From positions 1 through 6,019 of the forward strand of contig JAJYMF010000241.1 of assembly GCA_021787175.1 (NCBI GenBank): a DNA stretch of 6,019 nt, given 5' to 3'. The position numbers and the translations under genes are program-made. This document shows, piece by piece, positions 1 to 5,604 of this stretch. The stretch comes from Pseudomonadota bacterium (GTDB lineage: Bacteria > Pseudomonadota > Gammaproteobacteria > Xanthomonadales > Rhodanobacteraceae). Below the pieces are notes generated by a model. That model was given only the letters and a program-made list of their open reading frames with translations, was not told the DNA's origin and ran no database searches. Within the stretch, counting starts at the first letter, position 1, and each line of letters starts with the position of its first letter.

Positions 1-768
1 GACGCAGGCCCCGGCGCGCGCGGCAGGCCCATCGTCAACCTGCTGCCGCTGGAAGCCGGCGAGAAGGTGCAGGCGGTGCTGCCGGTGCATGCGTTCGACA
101 GCGGTCAGTATGTGTTTTTCGCGACACGGAGCGGCACCGTCAAGAAGACGCCGATGGCCGAGTTCGAGTATCGCCTGCAGCGCGGCAAGATCGCCATCAA
201 TCTCGACGATGGCGACGCGCTGGTCGACGTGCGGCTGACCGACGGCAAGCGTGACGTGATGCTGTTCGCCAGCAACGGCAAAGCGGTGCGCTTCGACGAG
301 GAAGAGGTGCGGCCGATGGGCCGGACCGCGACCGGTGTGCGCGGCATGCGTCTGGCTGCGGGTGAGCAGGTGGTGAGCCTGATCGTGGCCGAGCAAGGCG
401 ACATTCTTGCCGCTACCGCGCGCGGCTACGGCAAGCGGACCGCGTTGAGCGAGTTTCCGCGCAAGGGCCGCGGCACACAGGGCGTCATCGCCATCCAGTG
501 CTCCGAGCGCAATGGCCCCTTGGTCACCGTCGTGCAGGTCCAATCCGAACAGGGCCTGATGCTGATCTCGGATCGCGGCACGCTGGTGCGCACGCGCGTG
601 GCGGAGGTTTCGCAACTGGGCCGCAACACCCAGGGCGTGATGCTGATTCGTCTCGCCGCGGAGGCGAGCCTGGTCGGCGCGGTTCCCCTGACGCCGGAAG
701 ACGAGCCGGATCAGACGACAGCGGATGCCGCGGCCAGTCCCGCACCAGACTCGGCCACCGAATCCTGA
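1..768 (+). CDS. gyrA: DNA gyrase subunit A, C-terminal part (5' end outside window)
   Basis: The reading frame is open from base 1 and ends at TGA 766-768, giving the last 255 residues. GyrA is the breakage-reunion subunit of the type II topoisomerase that supercoils DNA. The part seen is the DNA-wrapping C-terminal beta-pinwheel. The sequence follows E. coli GyrA closely from memory: GARGRPIVNLLPLE at the window start, then GTVKKT, DGD, VMLFASNGKAVRF, TGVRGMRL, GYGKRTALSEFP, GTLVRTRVAEVS and GRNTQGVMLIR. These repeats are the successive blades. The GyrA-box that marks the first blade and separates GyrA from ParC would lie upstream, but the GRNTQGV/ILIR blade favours GyrA over ParC. The tail after the last blade is short and Ala/Ser/Pro/Thr-rich with few acidic residues, unlike the long Asp/Glu tail of E. 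coli. The catalytic Tyr and quinolone-resistance region are not in the window. Confidence 0.96.
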   Translation, partial: DAGPGARGRPIVNLLPLEAGEKVQAVLPVHAFDSGQYVFFATRSGTVKKTPMAEFEYRLQRGKIAINLDDGDALVDVRLTDGKRDVMLFASNGKAVRFDEEEVRPMGRTATGVRGMRLAAGEQVVSLIVAEQGDILAATARGYGKRTALSEFPRKGRGTQGVIAIQCSERNGPLVTVVQVQSEQGLMLISDRGTLVRTRVAEVSQLGRNTQGVMLIRLAAEASLVGAVPLTPEDEPDQTTADAAASPAPDSATES

Positions 769-773
769 CCCGC

Positions 774-797
774 CGTGCCGGTGCGGTTCCCGGCACG
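774..797. terminator. Hairpin just after gyrA, possible terminator
   Basis: A perfect 8-bp inverted repeat CGTGCCGG (774-781) / CCGGCACG (790-797) has an 8-nt loop and starts 5 bases after the gyrA stop. No T-run follows on the plus strand, so it is not a classical intrinsic terminator. It may protect the 3' end or help Rho-dependent termination. Confidence 0.35.
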
Positions 798-822
798 CCG
801 CAGCGTGCGCGCGGCGCCGGTA

Positions 823-857
823 CGGTGATGCTGGCAGCAGGCCGCCAGACATCACCG
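823..857. terminator. Strong hairpin between convergent gyrA and peroxiredoxin genes
   Basis: CGGTGATG (823-830) pairs with CATCACCG (850-857). Inside it CTGGC (831-835) pairs with GCCAG (844-848), with one bulged A at 849 and an 8-nt loop. The result is a 13-bp stem. It lies 11 bases past the peroxiredoxin stop and 54 bases past the gyrA stop, where a shared bidirectional terminator would be expected. Neither side has a T-tract, so the terminator role is inferred from position and stem strength. Confidence 0.45.
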
Positions 858-868
858 CCTGCCCAGGG

Positions 869-1354
869 TCAGCCCGCCAACGCTGCCAGCATGGTTTCAG
901 CGCCGGAAATCTTGAACTCGCCTGGCGCCTCGACCTTGAGCACCTTGACCACGCCATCTTCGGCGTACAGCGCGAAACGCCGCGCGCGCAGGCCCATGCC
1001 GAAACCGGTAGCGTCCAGTTCCAACCCCAGTGCCTTGGTGAACTCGGCATTGCCGTCGGCGAGCATGACGATGCCGGGGGGTGCCTTTTCGGCGGCGGCC
1101 CAGGCCTGCATCACGAAGGCGTCGTTGACCGACAGGCACACCAGATCGACACCGCGCCTGGCGAATTCGGCCGCGCTGTCGATATAGGACGGCAGATGCT
1201 TCAGCGAGCAGGTGGGCGTGAAGGCGCCAGGTACGGCAAACAGCACCACCTTGCGGCTTTTGAACAGACTGCTGACAGGCGCGGTCTCGGTTTTACCCTC
1301 GCGCACGATATTGACGTTGACCTCGGGAATGCGGTCGCCGATCTGGATGCTCAT
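869..1354 (-). CDS. Peroxiredoxin, Prx5 (type II) family
   Basis: A 161-residue cytosolic thiol peroxidase that reduces H2O2 and organic hydroperoxides, probably using glutaredoxin/glutathione or thioredoxin as reductant. The active-site loop PGAFTPTCS carries the peroxidatic Cys49, with the family Pro42 and Thr46 in place. A second Cys73 (DLVCLSVND) matches in position the second Cys of Prx5-type proteins such as the Haemophilus Prx5-glutaredoxin hybrid, but no glutaredoxin domain is fused here. The Arg in LRARRFALYAEDG (about residue 125) is the likely active-site Arg. Length is typical of stand-alone Prx5 proteins. The ATG at 1354 was chosen over the longer in-frame start because AGGAG (1366-1362) sits 7 bases upstream and the protein then begins MSIQIGDRIPEV, as the family does. 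The gene converges on gyrA and diverges from hsp20. Confidence 0.93.
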   Translation of the reverse strand: MSIQIGDRIPEVNVNIVREGKTETAPVSSLFKSRKVVLFAVPGAFTPTCSLKHLPSYIDSAAEFARRGVDLVCLSVNDAFVMQAWAAAEKAPPGIVMLADGNAEFTKALGLELDATGFGMGLRARRFALYAEDGVVKVLKVEAPGEFKISGAETMLAALAG

Positions 1355-1379
1355 CGTCTGACTCCTATGGGGGGAATGA

Positions 1380-1408
1380 ATGATCCGGCCACATGATAAC
1401 CGCGGCAA
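1380..1408 (-). promoter_or_regulatory. Weak sigma-70-like promoter candidate for the peroxiredoxin gene
   Basis: On the minus strand TTGCCG (1408-1403) and GATCAT (1385-1380) are separated by exactly 17 bases. Each hexamer matches 4 of 6 consensus positions, and the implied transcript start lies about 20 bases before the ATG. Found by eye; weak matches like this occur by chance. Confidence 0.25.
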
Positions 1409-1415
1409 TGCGCCG

Positions 1416-1447
1416 CCCGGCTTGAAAGCCGGCAAGCCGGCCCTACG
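1416..1447 (-). repeat. REP-like palindromic element with GTAGGG head
   Basis: Read on the minus strand, the segment begins CGTAGGG (1447-1441), followed by GCCGGC-TT-GCCGGC (1441-1428). On the plus strand CCGGCT (1417-1422) and AGCCGG (1427-1432) form a second small stem around TGAA. A GTAGG-type head followed by a GC-rich palindrome is the layout of REP sequences mobilised by RAYT transposases, and a RAYT gene is present at 5794. Only one copy is evident in the window, so REP status is an inference from form. Confidence 0.5.
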
Positions 1448-1448
1448 T
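1421..1448 (+). promoter_or_regulatory. Sigma-32 (RpoH) type heat-shock promoter for hsp20
   Basis: CTTGAAA (1421-1427) is a perfect match to the RpoH -35 element. After a 13-base spacer, CCCTACGT (1441-1448) fits the CCCCATnT -10 element at 5 of 7 fixed positions. Transcription would start near 1455, giving a leader of about 40 bases before the hsp20 ATG. Position and gene function agree with heat-shock control. All elements lie inside the REP-like palindrome, so a chance match to a palindrome arm is the main alternative. Confidence 0.6.
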
Positions 1449-1493
1449 CAGGATCAGGCGGCACGCAGCCGCATATTGACGAGGAGGACCTTC

Positions 1494-1940
1494 ATGACCA
1501 TCACCCGTTACAACCCCTGGGCGGGCCAGACCGGCCTGCAGGACGAAATGAAGCAGGTTTTCGAGCGCTTTTTCGGCAGCGACGAGGGCGACCAGTCCAA
1601 CGTCGTCACCAGCCAGTGGATGCCGCGCGTGGACATCCGCGAGGAGGACAAGCGCTTCGTGATCCTGGCCGATATTCCGGGCGTGGATCCCAAGCACATC
1701 GAGGTGAACATGGATCGCGGCATTCTGTCGATCAAGGGTGAACGCAGCGCCGAAAGCAAGGAAGACAAGGGCAAGTACACCCGCATCGAACGCTCGCACG
1801 GCGTGTTCTATCGCCGCTTCGCACTGCCCGACAGTGCCGATCCCGACCACATCAGTGCTCAGGGTAAGCACGGTGTGCTGGAAATCGTCATACCCAAGCG
1901 TCCTGAAACCACGCCGCGCCGCATCAGCGTTTCGGAATAA
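1494..1940 (+). CDS. hsp20: Hsp20 / alpha-crystallin family small heat-shock protein
   Basis: A 148-residue ATP-independent holdase that binds unfolding proteins in the cytosol and keeps them refoldable by DnaK/ClpB. The N-terminal arm (about residues 1-42, MTITRYNPWAGQTGLQDEM) precedes an alpha-crystallin domain (about 43-135) that begins WMPRVDIREEDKRFVILADIPGVDP and ends in the family signature GVLEIVIPK (127-135). The C-terminal tail carries an I-x-V anchor (ISV, 144-146) used for oligomer assembly. Length is typical of the family. The ATG at 1494 is supported by a strong Shine-Dalgarno GAGGAGG (1481-1487) 6 bases upstream. An in-frame start at 1380 would run through the REP-like element and is not credible. 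The gene lies ahead of cbpA on the same strand and behind a sigma-32-like promoter. Confidence 0.95.
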   Translation: MTITRYNPWAGQTGLQDEMKQVFERFFGSDEGDQSNVVTSQWMPRVDIREEDKRFVILADIPGVDPKHIEVNMDRGILSIKGERSAESKEDKGKYTRIERSHGVFYRRFALPDSADPDHISAQGKHGVLEIVIPKRPETTPRRISVSE

Positions 1941-1958
1941 GCGGACGCGTGCCACCAT

Positions 1959-1996
1959 GGCCTGCGGCAGCCGCTGCGTTGTCGCAGGCCTTTCTT
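1959..1996 (+). terminator. Intrinsic terminator between hsp20 and cbpA
   Basis: GGCCTGCG (1959-1966) pairs perfectly with CGCAGGCC (1983-1990), and GCAG/CTGC (1967-1970/1974-1977) can form inside the loop. TTTCTT (1991-1996) follows directly. This is the best terminator in the window. It starts 19 bases after the hsp20 stop and its T-run ends only 16 bases before the cbpA ATG. Confidence 0.75.
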
Positions 1997-2012
1997 GGTT
2001 CGAGGTCGCCGC

Positions 2013-2897
2013 ATGGAGTTCAAGGATTACTACGACACGCTTGGCGTGAAGCCCGATGCCAGCGAGGCCGACATAAAATCCGCCTACCGCAGGCTGGCGC
2101 GCAAGTTCCATCCCGACGTCAGCAAAGAAGCGGGTGCCGAGGAGCGCTTCAAGGCAGTCAACGAGGCCTACGAAGTGCTGCGCGACACCGACAAGCGCGC
2201 CCAGTACGACCAATTGCGCGCCGGTGGCTACAGCGCGGGCGACCGTTTCCGGCCGCCGCCGGGTTGGGCTCGGCCTGAAACCCGGGGCGACGAGTTCGCC
2301 GGGGACGGTTTCAGCGACTTCTTCGAAAGCCTGTTCGGCAATGCGCGCGGCGGCACACCACGCGCGCGGCGCGGGCGCGACCTGCGCGCCCGCATCGAGA
2401 TCGATCTTGCCACCGCATTCGCCGGCGGCAAGACGCGACTGACGTTGAACGACGGTCAGCAGCAGCGCGTGCTCGAGGTGAAGATTCCATCGGGCATCCA
2501 GAGCGGGCAGGTGATCCGGCTGAGCGGGCAGGGTCATGCCGGAAGCGCCGGCCAGAGCGCGGGCGACGTGCTGCTGGAAGTGCTGGTCCGCGATGATCCG
2601 CGTTTTCGCCTCGACGGTCGCGACATCCTGACCAGCTTGCCGGTAGCACCCTGGGAAGCCGCGCTGGGCGCCACGGTGCCGGTGCCTACCTTGGCCGGTA
2701 CGGTGGAGCTGAAGATCCCCGCGGGTTCCCAGTCCGGGCGCAGGCTGCGGCTGAAAGGACGCGGCATGCCGGGCGCCGCCGCGGGTGACCAGATCGTGGA
2801 ATTGTCCATCCGCACGCCGACCGCCGATGATGCAGGTGCGCGCAAGGCCTATGAATCGTTCCGGCGGGCCTTCGAGAACTTCGACCCGCGCAACTGA
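2013..2897 (+). CDS. cbpA: CbpA-type J-protein (DnaJ class B co-chaperone)
   Basis: A 294-residue co-chaperone that stimulates DnaK ATPase and delivers substrates; E. coli CbpA also binds curved DNA. The J-domain spans about residues 3-70 (DYYDTLGV, SAYRRLARKFHPDVS) with the essential HPD at 33-35. A Gly/Phe-containing linker (about 71-118, ending FSDFFESLFGNARGG) leads to two substrate-binding beta-domains: CTD I from about 121 (GRDLRARIEIDLATAFAGG) and CTD II from about 195 (DDPRFRLDGRDILTSLPVAPWEAALGA). The Cys-rich zinc finger of DnaJ proper is absent, which places it with CbpA. Length is close to E. coli CbpA. The ATG at 2013 has GAGG (2002-2005) 7 bases upstream and gives the usual MEFKDYYDTLGV start; an upstream TTG at 1995 lies in the terminator T-run. 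No cbpM-like gene follows. A promoter of its own could only lie within hsp20, because the terminator fills the gap. Confidence 0.94.
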   Translation: MEFKDYYDTLGVKPDASEADIKSAYRRLARKFHPDVSKEAGAEERFKAVNEAYEVLRDTDKRAQYDQLRAGGYSAGDRFRPPPGWARPETRGDEFAGDGFSDFFESLFGNARGGTPRARRGRDLRARIEIDLATAFAGGKTRLTLNDGQQQRVLEVKIPSGIQSGQVIRLSGQGHAGSAGQSAGDVLLEVLVRDDPRFRLDGRDILTSLPVAPWEAALGATVPVPTLAGTVELKIPAGSQSGRRLRLKGRGMPGAAAGDQIVELSIRTPTADDAGARKAYESFRRAFENFDPRN

Positions 2898-3223
2898 CGT
2901 GCCCACTGCATCGCGCTGGACCGGCCGTGACTGCGCGACGCGTGTACTAGATGCGGCGCAGATGCTCGGCGAGTTTGCCGGACTGCTCGGCGCGCTCCCA
3001 GCAGTTCGTAGATACGGACCCAGTCTGTTGGGCGCATCCAGGGCAGGTCAGTCGCGCCAGATGATCGAATCCGGATCAAAGGGAACAGCGGAGGGCGCAA
3101 TTCTGTTGCGCATGAAAGCGGGCAATGAGCGTTGCGGCTCGCGCGCAGCTCACGCCCCCTTGACCACCCTGCTTGCGCTTCGTTTCGTCCTTGGCGGCTC
3201 TCGATGAACTCCTGCCGCGCACG
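2898..3223. other. 326-base region without an intact gene
   Basis: Neither strand has an open frame with a start, ribosome site and protein-like sequence across this stretch. Plus-strand frames that run through it begin inside cbpA in the wrong phase. The one suggestive signal is a minus-strand relic at 2947-3049. No terminator with a T-run is seen after cbpA. Confidence 0.6.
2947..3049 (-). pseudogene. Possible frameshifted gene relic, function unknown
   Basis: Two minus-strand frames give protein-like sequence that joins head to tail. One frame reads DLPWMRPTDWVRIYELL (3049-2999). The next reads CWERAEQSGKLAEHLRRI and then stops (3003-2947). A one-base gain or loss near 3000 would fuse them into one C-terminus. 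I do not recognise the family. The alternative is chance coding appearance in high-GC DNA. Confidence 0.28.
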
Positions 3224-3988
3224 TCACGCCGGTACTGCCAGAACACAGTCCTGCAGCGCCCGCAGCATGTCCTTTCCACCAGCCCAGGTGCCGTAGGTGA
3301 TCTCACAGATGCGGAGCCCGGCCTCGGCAAATGCCCCCCTCATCCAAGCTTCATCATAGGCGACGGCCTTGGCCGGGTCTTGCGGGTCGAGCAATCGACA
3401 GACGCCGGCATCGTGGTCAAACCGGTAACTGATGGCCGGATCGTTGCGCCGGGTGGCTGCGCGCGTCTCATCAGTCAGCAGGAAACACGTAACCAAACAG
3501 CGGCCACTATCTTGGTTCAAGACTCGCCTTATTTCGCCGAGGTAATTTACCACTTCATCCGGAAGCATATGTGTGAACAAGGACGCCAGAAATACAAGGT
3601 CGAATTCATTGCCCGAGTATGGCAGATTATAATCCGTTGCCGAACGTTTTCCATCAGGATTGTAGTGGCTGCTTGAGACGTCGGCCAGCTGGAAACGAAA
3701 ATTCTTCTTCTCGTCGTATGCGGAGCGACAGAATTCAATGGCTGGTGCAAAAACGTCTATTCCTTCATACCTTCCATCGTCGGAAAGATATTCCGCTAGG
3801 ACCCTGGCCTTTTGGCCAACTCCGCATCCCAGGTCCAATACCCGCTCGTGAGGTGCGAGGCGGCATCTCTTGAGTAATAGTTCATGCACGAACCCATTGC
3901 CGAACTCCACGAACTGTTCTGCCGTAACTGTTCCATCCATGAATAGATGATCTGGCGGAATGCGAGATGTGCTTGAGTTTGCCGACAT
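3224..3988 (-). CDS. Class I SAM-dependent methyltransferase, substrate unknown
   Basis: A 254-residue cytosolic protein with a Rossmann-fold methyltransferase domain. Motif I is RVLDLGCGVG (49-58), the SAM glycine loop. YEGIDV (74-79) supplies the acidic Asp78 expected to hold the ribose. FDLVFLASLFTHMLP (129-143) is the strand and helix after motif III, followed by the usual EIRRVL segment. The N-terminus (PPDHLFMDGTVTAEQFVEFG) resembles a family of small-molecule methyltransferases often found in sugar or secondary-metabolite clusters; no such partner is in the window, so no substrate is assigned. ATG 3988 is preferred because AAAGGTG (4000-3994) lies just upstream; an in-frame GTG at 4036 has no clear site. 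A hand count over 3541-3780 gives 111 G+C of 240 (46%), against 38 of 60 (63%) in cbpA 2401-2460, which points to transfer. It stands alone, flanked by relic sequence and an IS element. Confidence 0.82.
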   Translation of the reverse strand: MSANSSTSRIPPDHLFMDGTVTAEQFVEFGNGFVHELLLKRCRLAPHERVLDLGCGVGQKARVLAEYLSDDGRYEGIDVFAPAIEFCRSAYDEKKNFRFQLADVSSSHYNPDGKRSATDYNLPYSGNEFDLVFLASLFTHMLPDEVVNYLGEIRRVLNQDSGRCLVTCFLLTDETRAATRRNDPAISYRFDHDAGVCRLLDPQDPAKAVAYDEAWMRGAFAEAGLRICEITYGTWAGGKDMLRALQDCVLAVPA

Positions 3989-4036
3989 CCGTTCACCTTT
4001 GAGCAGTTTGAAAAACCCGTTTTGAACTCGCCCCAC

Positions 4037-4500
4037 GCGGCCTGACCGATCGCGTGGCGCGGTGCGCTGGTGATATTGCCGCCCTGTCTCTCGCTGTGTC
4101 CTGATCCTCGTTTCCCCTCGCTCCAGATGCGCGTTCCCTGTGCGCTGACCTCATCCGCCCGCGTGCACCTGCTGCAGACGCGCCATGGTCGCCAGCCGCC
4201 GCAGGTTGTGGGCAAAGTGGGTCACCATTTCGCCGCCCGGGTCAACAGGCACGCACGTGCTCTTCCCCGGTCATGCCGAAGAGTCGATGCCCATCTTGCC
4301 GCTGACCACCCGCCGTTGTGTTTCATGCGGCGCCAGGATCGCGCCAGTCACCGTTCTGGTTGAAGCCGCAGTGCGGCCCCGTTGTTCCCAAACACTCATC
4401 GGTCATCGCGGAGTCCGTCCAGGTGCGCGTCGTGCGTCGCACAGAGTCTCGGGCTTGAAACCCACCCCATGGTGGCTCGGTCCGCGTGCGGTCCTGCGTG
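4037..4500. other. Gene-poor junk between methyltransferase and IS110 element
   Basis: No intact gene is supported on either strand. Several overlapping short frames exist but none has both a ribosome site and recognisable sequence. The stretch holds one possible transposase relic (4151-4240) and a small hairpin, CCACC (4462-4466) / GGTGG (4471-4475). It looks like degraded mobile DNA. Confidence 0.55.
4151..4240 (-). pseudogene. Possible C-terminal remnant of a DDE-type transposase
   Basis: The minus-strand frame ending at TGA 4153-4151 reads GGEMVTHFAHNLRRLATM followed by ARLQQVHAGG. Sequence of the type 'xxFAHNLRRL' near a stop is common at the ends of DDE transposases. The same frame continues upstream through a TGA at 4273-4271 into HETQRRVVSGKMGIDSSA, so any gene is broken. 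The family was not identified. It is too short to exclude chance. Confidence 0.3.
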
Positions 4501-4504
4501 CAAC

Positions 4505-4576
4505 ACGGGTGCCGACGGTCGCGGTCTTTCAGAGCAACTGGCTCAGAGCCACACCCGTTTCCGACCTGCGACCGTC
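4505..4576 (-). other. Interleaved inverted repeats just after the IS110 transposase
   Basis: Pair A is ACGGGTG (4505-4511) with CACCCGT (4552-4558), 7 bp perfect. Pair B is GACGGTCGCGGTC (4514-4526) with 4563-4576, 13 bp with one bulged T at 4567. Arm order is A-B-A-B, so both helices together would form a pseudoknot, or they are alternative folds. Pair B begins 7 bases past the transposase stop. No T-run follows on the minus strand, so a plain terminator is unlikely. Some IS110-family (IS1111 group) elements carry their bridge RNA in this 3' flank; that reading is inference. Confidence 0.55.
4543..4552 (-). repeat. Direct repeat TCAGAGCCAC, 3'-flank copy
   Basis: TCAGAGCCAC is identical and in the same orientation to 5682-5691 on the other side of the transposase. 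Here it is part of a palindrome TGGCTC-A-GAGCCA (4539-4551). A related copy, CTTTCAGAGCAAC (4526-4538), lies next to it and matches the 5' copy with its AAA extension at 11 of 13 bases. Confidence 0.5.
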
Positions 4577-4583
4577 AGCGTGA

Positions 4584-5600
4584 TCAGCCGAAGGCACGCG
4601 TCGGATCGAACGCCGTGCCCTCGTGCAACATGTGGTAGCAGGCGCGCGCCAGCTTGTGCGCCACCGCCTTGATCGCGACCACGCGATGCTTGCGCGCCCG
4701 CTTGCGTTCGTACCAGCGGCGGATCGATGGGTGATAGCGCACCGCGTAATTGGCCGCTTCCATGTACGCCCAGCACAGGTAGCGGTTACCGCACTTGCGG
4801 TTGCCATGGCCCTTCCGCTTGCCGTTGGACAGTCGCACGCTCTCGACCATGCGGCAGTACGAGGCGTAGTCACCGACCGAGGCGAAGCGCTCGATGGCGC
4901 CGCTTTCCAAGAGGATCGTCATGCTCAGGATCGGGCCGATGCCCGGTACGCTCTGCAAGCGCATCAGCAGATCCGGGCGCAACAGATCCTTGCGCACCCA
5001 GTGTTCCAGCGCGCTGATCTGCTCCTGTAGCGTGAGCCACAACTTGAACTGGATCAGCACGCCGTAGCGCGTGGCCAGGTCCGGAAACAGCGCCTCCAAC
5101 TGCGTCGGCTTCAACTGGCGCAGCGCGTTGCCCGAGAGCTGTTGGCCCGTGTTGCGACTGAAGCTCGACTGGATCGACAGCATCAGCTGTACCGCCTGCC
5201 GAACCAGGGCAAAGCGGCGGCGCAACAGGTCACGCGTGGCGCGCTGCTCGCGCGGATAGATGTAGCCCTCGGGCAAGAGACCCAACCGCATGAGCTGCGC
5301 CAGGTGCAGTGCATCGGAATGATCGTCGCCGTGCTTGAGGCCGTCGTACTGCGGAATCGCGGTGGTGTTGACCAGGCGTACGGCATAGCCGTGATCGATC
5401 AGGCCATCGACCAGCCAGTACCAGTTGTAGGTCGACTCCACCGCCACGCCGACCAAGTCGTTCCGGTAGGGCGCCAAGTCTGCCAACAGGCGTGGCAGAT
5501 CGTTGGGGCGTCGACACTGCAACAGCGCCTTGCCCTCGCCATCCATGACGGCCAACACGCTGTTGCTGGAATGCAGATCGATGGCTGCGTAAAGTGACAT
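4584..5600 (-). CDS. IS110-family DEDD transposase (recombinase), full length
   Basis: A 338-residue recombinase with the two domains of the family. The N-terminal RuvC-like DEDD domain shows Asp8 (AAIDLHSSN), Glu55 (VAVESTYNWYW) and Asp93/Asp96 (DDHSDALHLA). The C-terminal Tnp_20 domain shows LQSVPGIGPILSMTILLE (about 215-232) and RLSNGKRKGHGN, where Ser258 aligns with the catalytic Ser of family members that have SSGGKR-type motifs. All expected residues are present, the length is normal and there is no internal stop, so it may be active. IS110 recombinases use an element-encoded bridge RNA to choose donor and target DNA and act through a circular intermediate. ATG 5600 has a perfect AGGAGG (5611-5606) 5 bases upstream, which lies within a long leader stem-loop. 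It is transcribed divergently from the RAYT gene. Long plus-strand frames over this region are mirrors of it. Confidence 0.95.
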   Translation of the reverse strand: MSLYAAIDLHSSNSVLAVMDGEGKALLQCRRPNDLPRLLADLAPYRNDLVGVAVESTYNWYWLVDGLIDHGYAVRLVNTTAIPQYDGLKHGDDHSDALHLAQLMRLGLLPEGYIYPREQRATRDLLRRRFALVRQAVQLMLSIQSSFSRNTGQQLSGNALRQLKPTQLEALFPDLATRYGVLIQFKLWLTLQEQISALEHWVRKDLLRPDLLMRLQSVPGIGPILSMTILLESGAIERFASVGDYASYCRMVESVRLSNGKRKGHGNRKCGNRYLCWAYMEAANYAVRYHPSIRRWYERKRARKHRVVAIKAVAHKLARACYHMLHEGTAFDPTRAFG

Positions 5601-5604
5601 GGCT

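Noticed and set aside
498..1187. 229-codon plus-strand frame bridging gyrA and the peroxiredoxin gene
   Set aside because: It overlaps gyrA in another frame and then runs antisense to the peroxiredoxin, with low-complexity Arg/Gly/Ala sequence.
1455..1496. RNA thermometer in the hsp20 leader
   Set aside because: No run of U opposite AGGA and no CCTCC-type arm pairing with GAGGAGG was found in the short leader, so neither a fourU nor a ROSE-like fold is supported.
1443..2906. 487-codon open frame on the minus strand opposite hsp20 and cbpA
   Set aside because: It is antisense to two clear chaperone genes, is rich in Ala/Arg/Gly/His with no recognisable motif, and has no ribosome site. Long antisense frames are common in high-GC DNA.
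2785..3207. 140-codon plus-strand frame after cbpA, considered as cbpM
   Set aside because: It starts inside cbpA in a different phase and bears no resemblance to CbpM or MerR-like helix-turn-helix proteins.
3988..4036. Upstream GTG start (4036) for the methyltransferase
   Set aside because: ATG 3988 has AAAGGTG correctly spaced; the 16 extra residues have no clear ribosome site and do not fit the family start.
5142..5597. 151-codon plus-strand frame opposite the IS110 transposase
   Set aside because: It is a mirror of the transposase reading frame with no independent motif or ribosome site. An antisense RNA cannot be excluded, but nothing in the sequence supports it.
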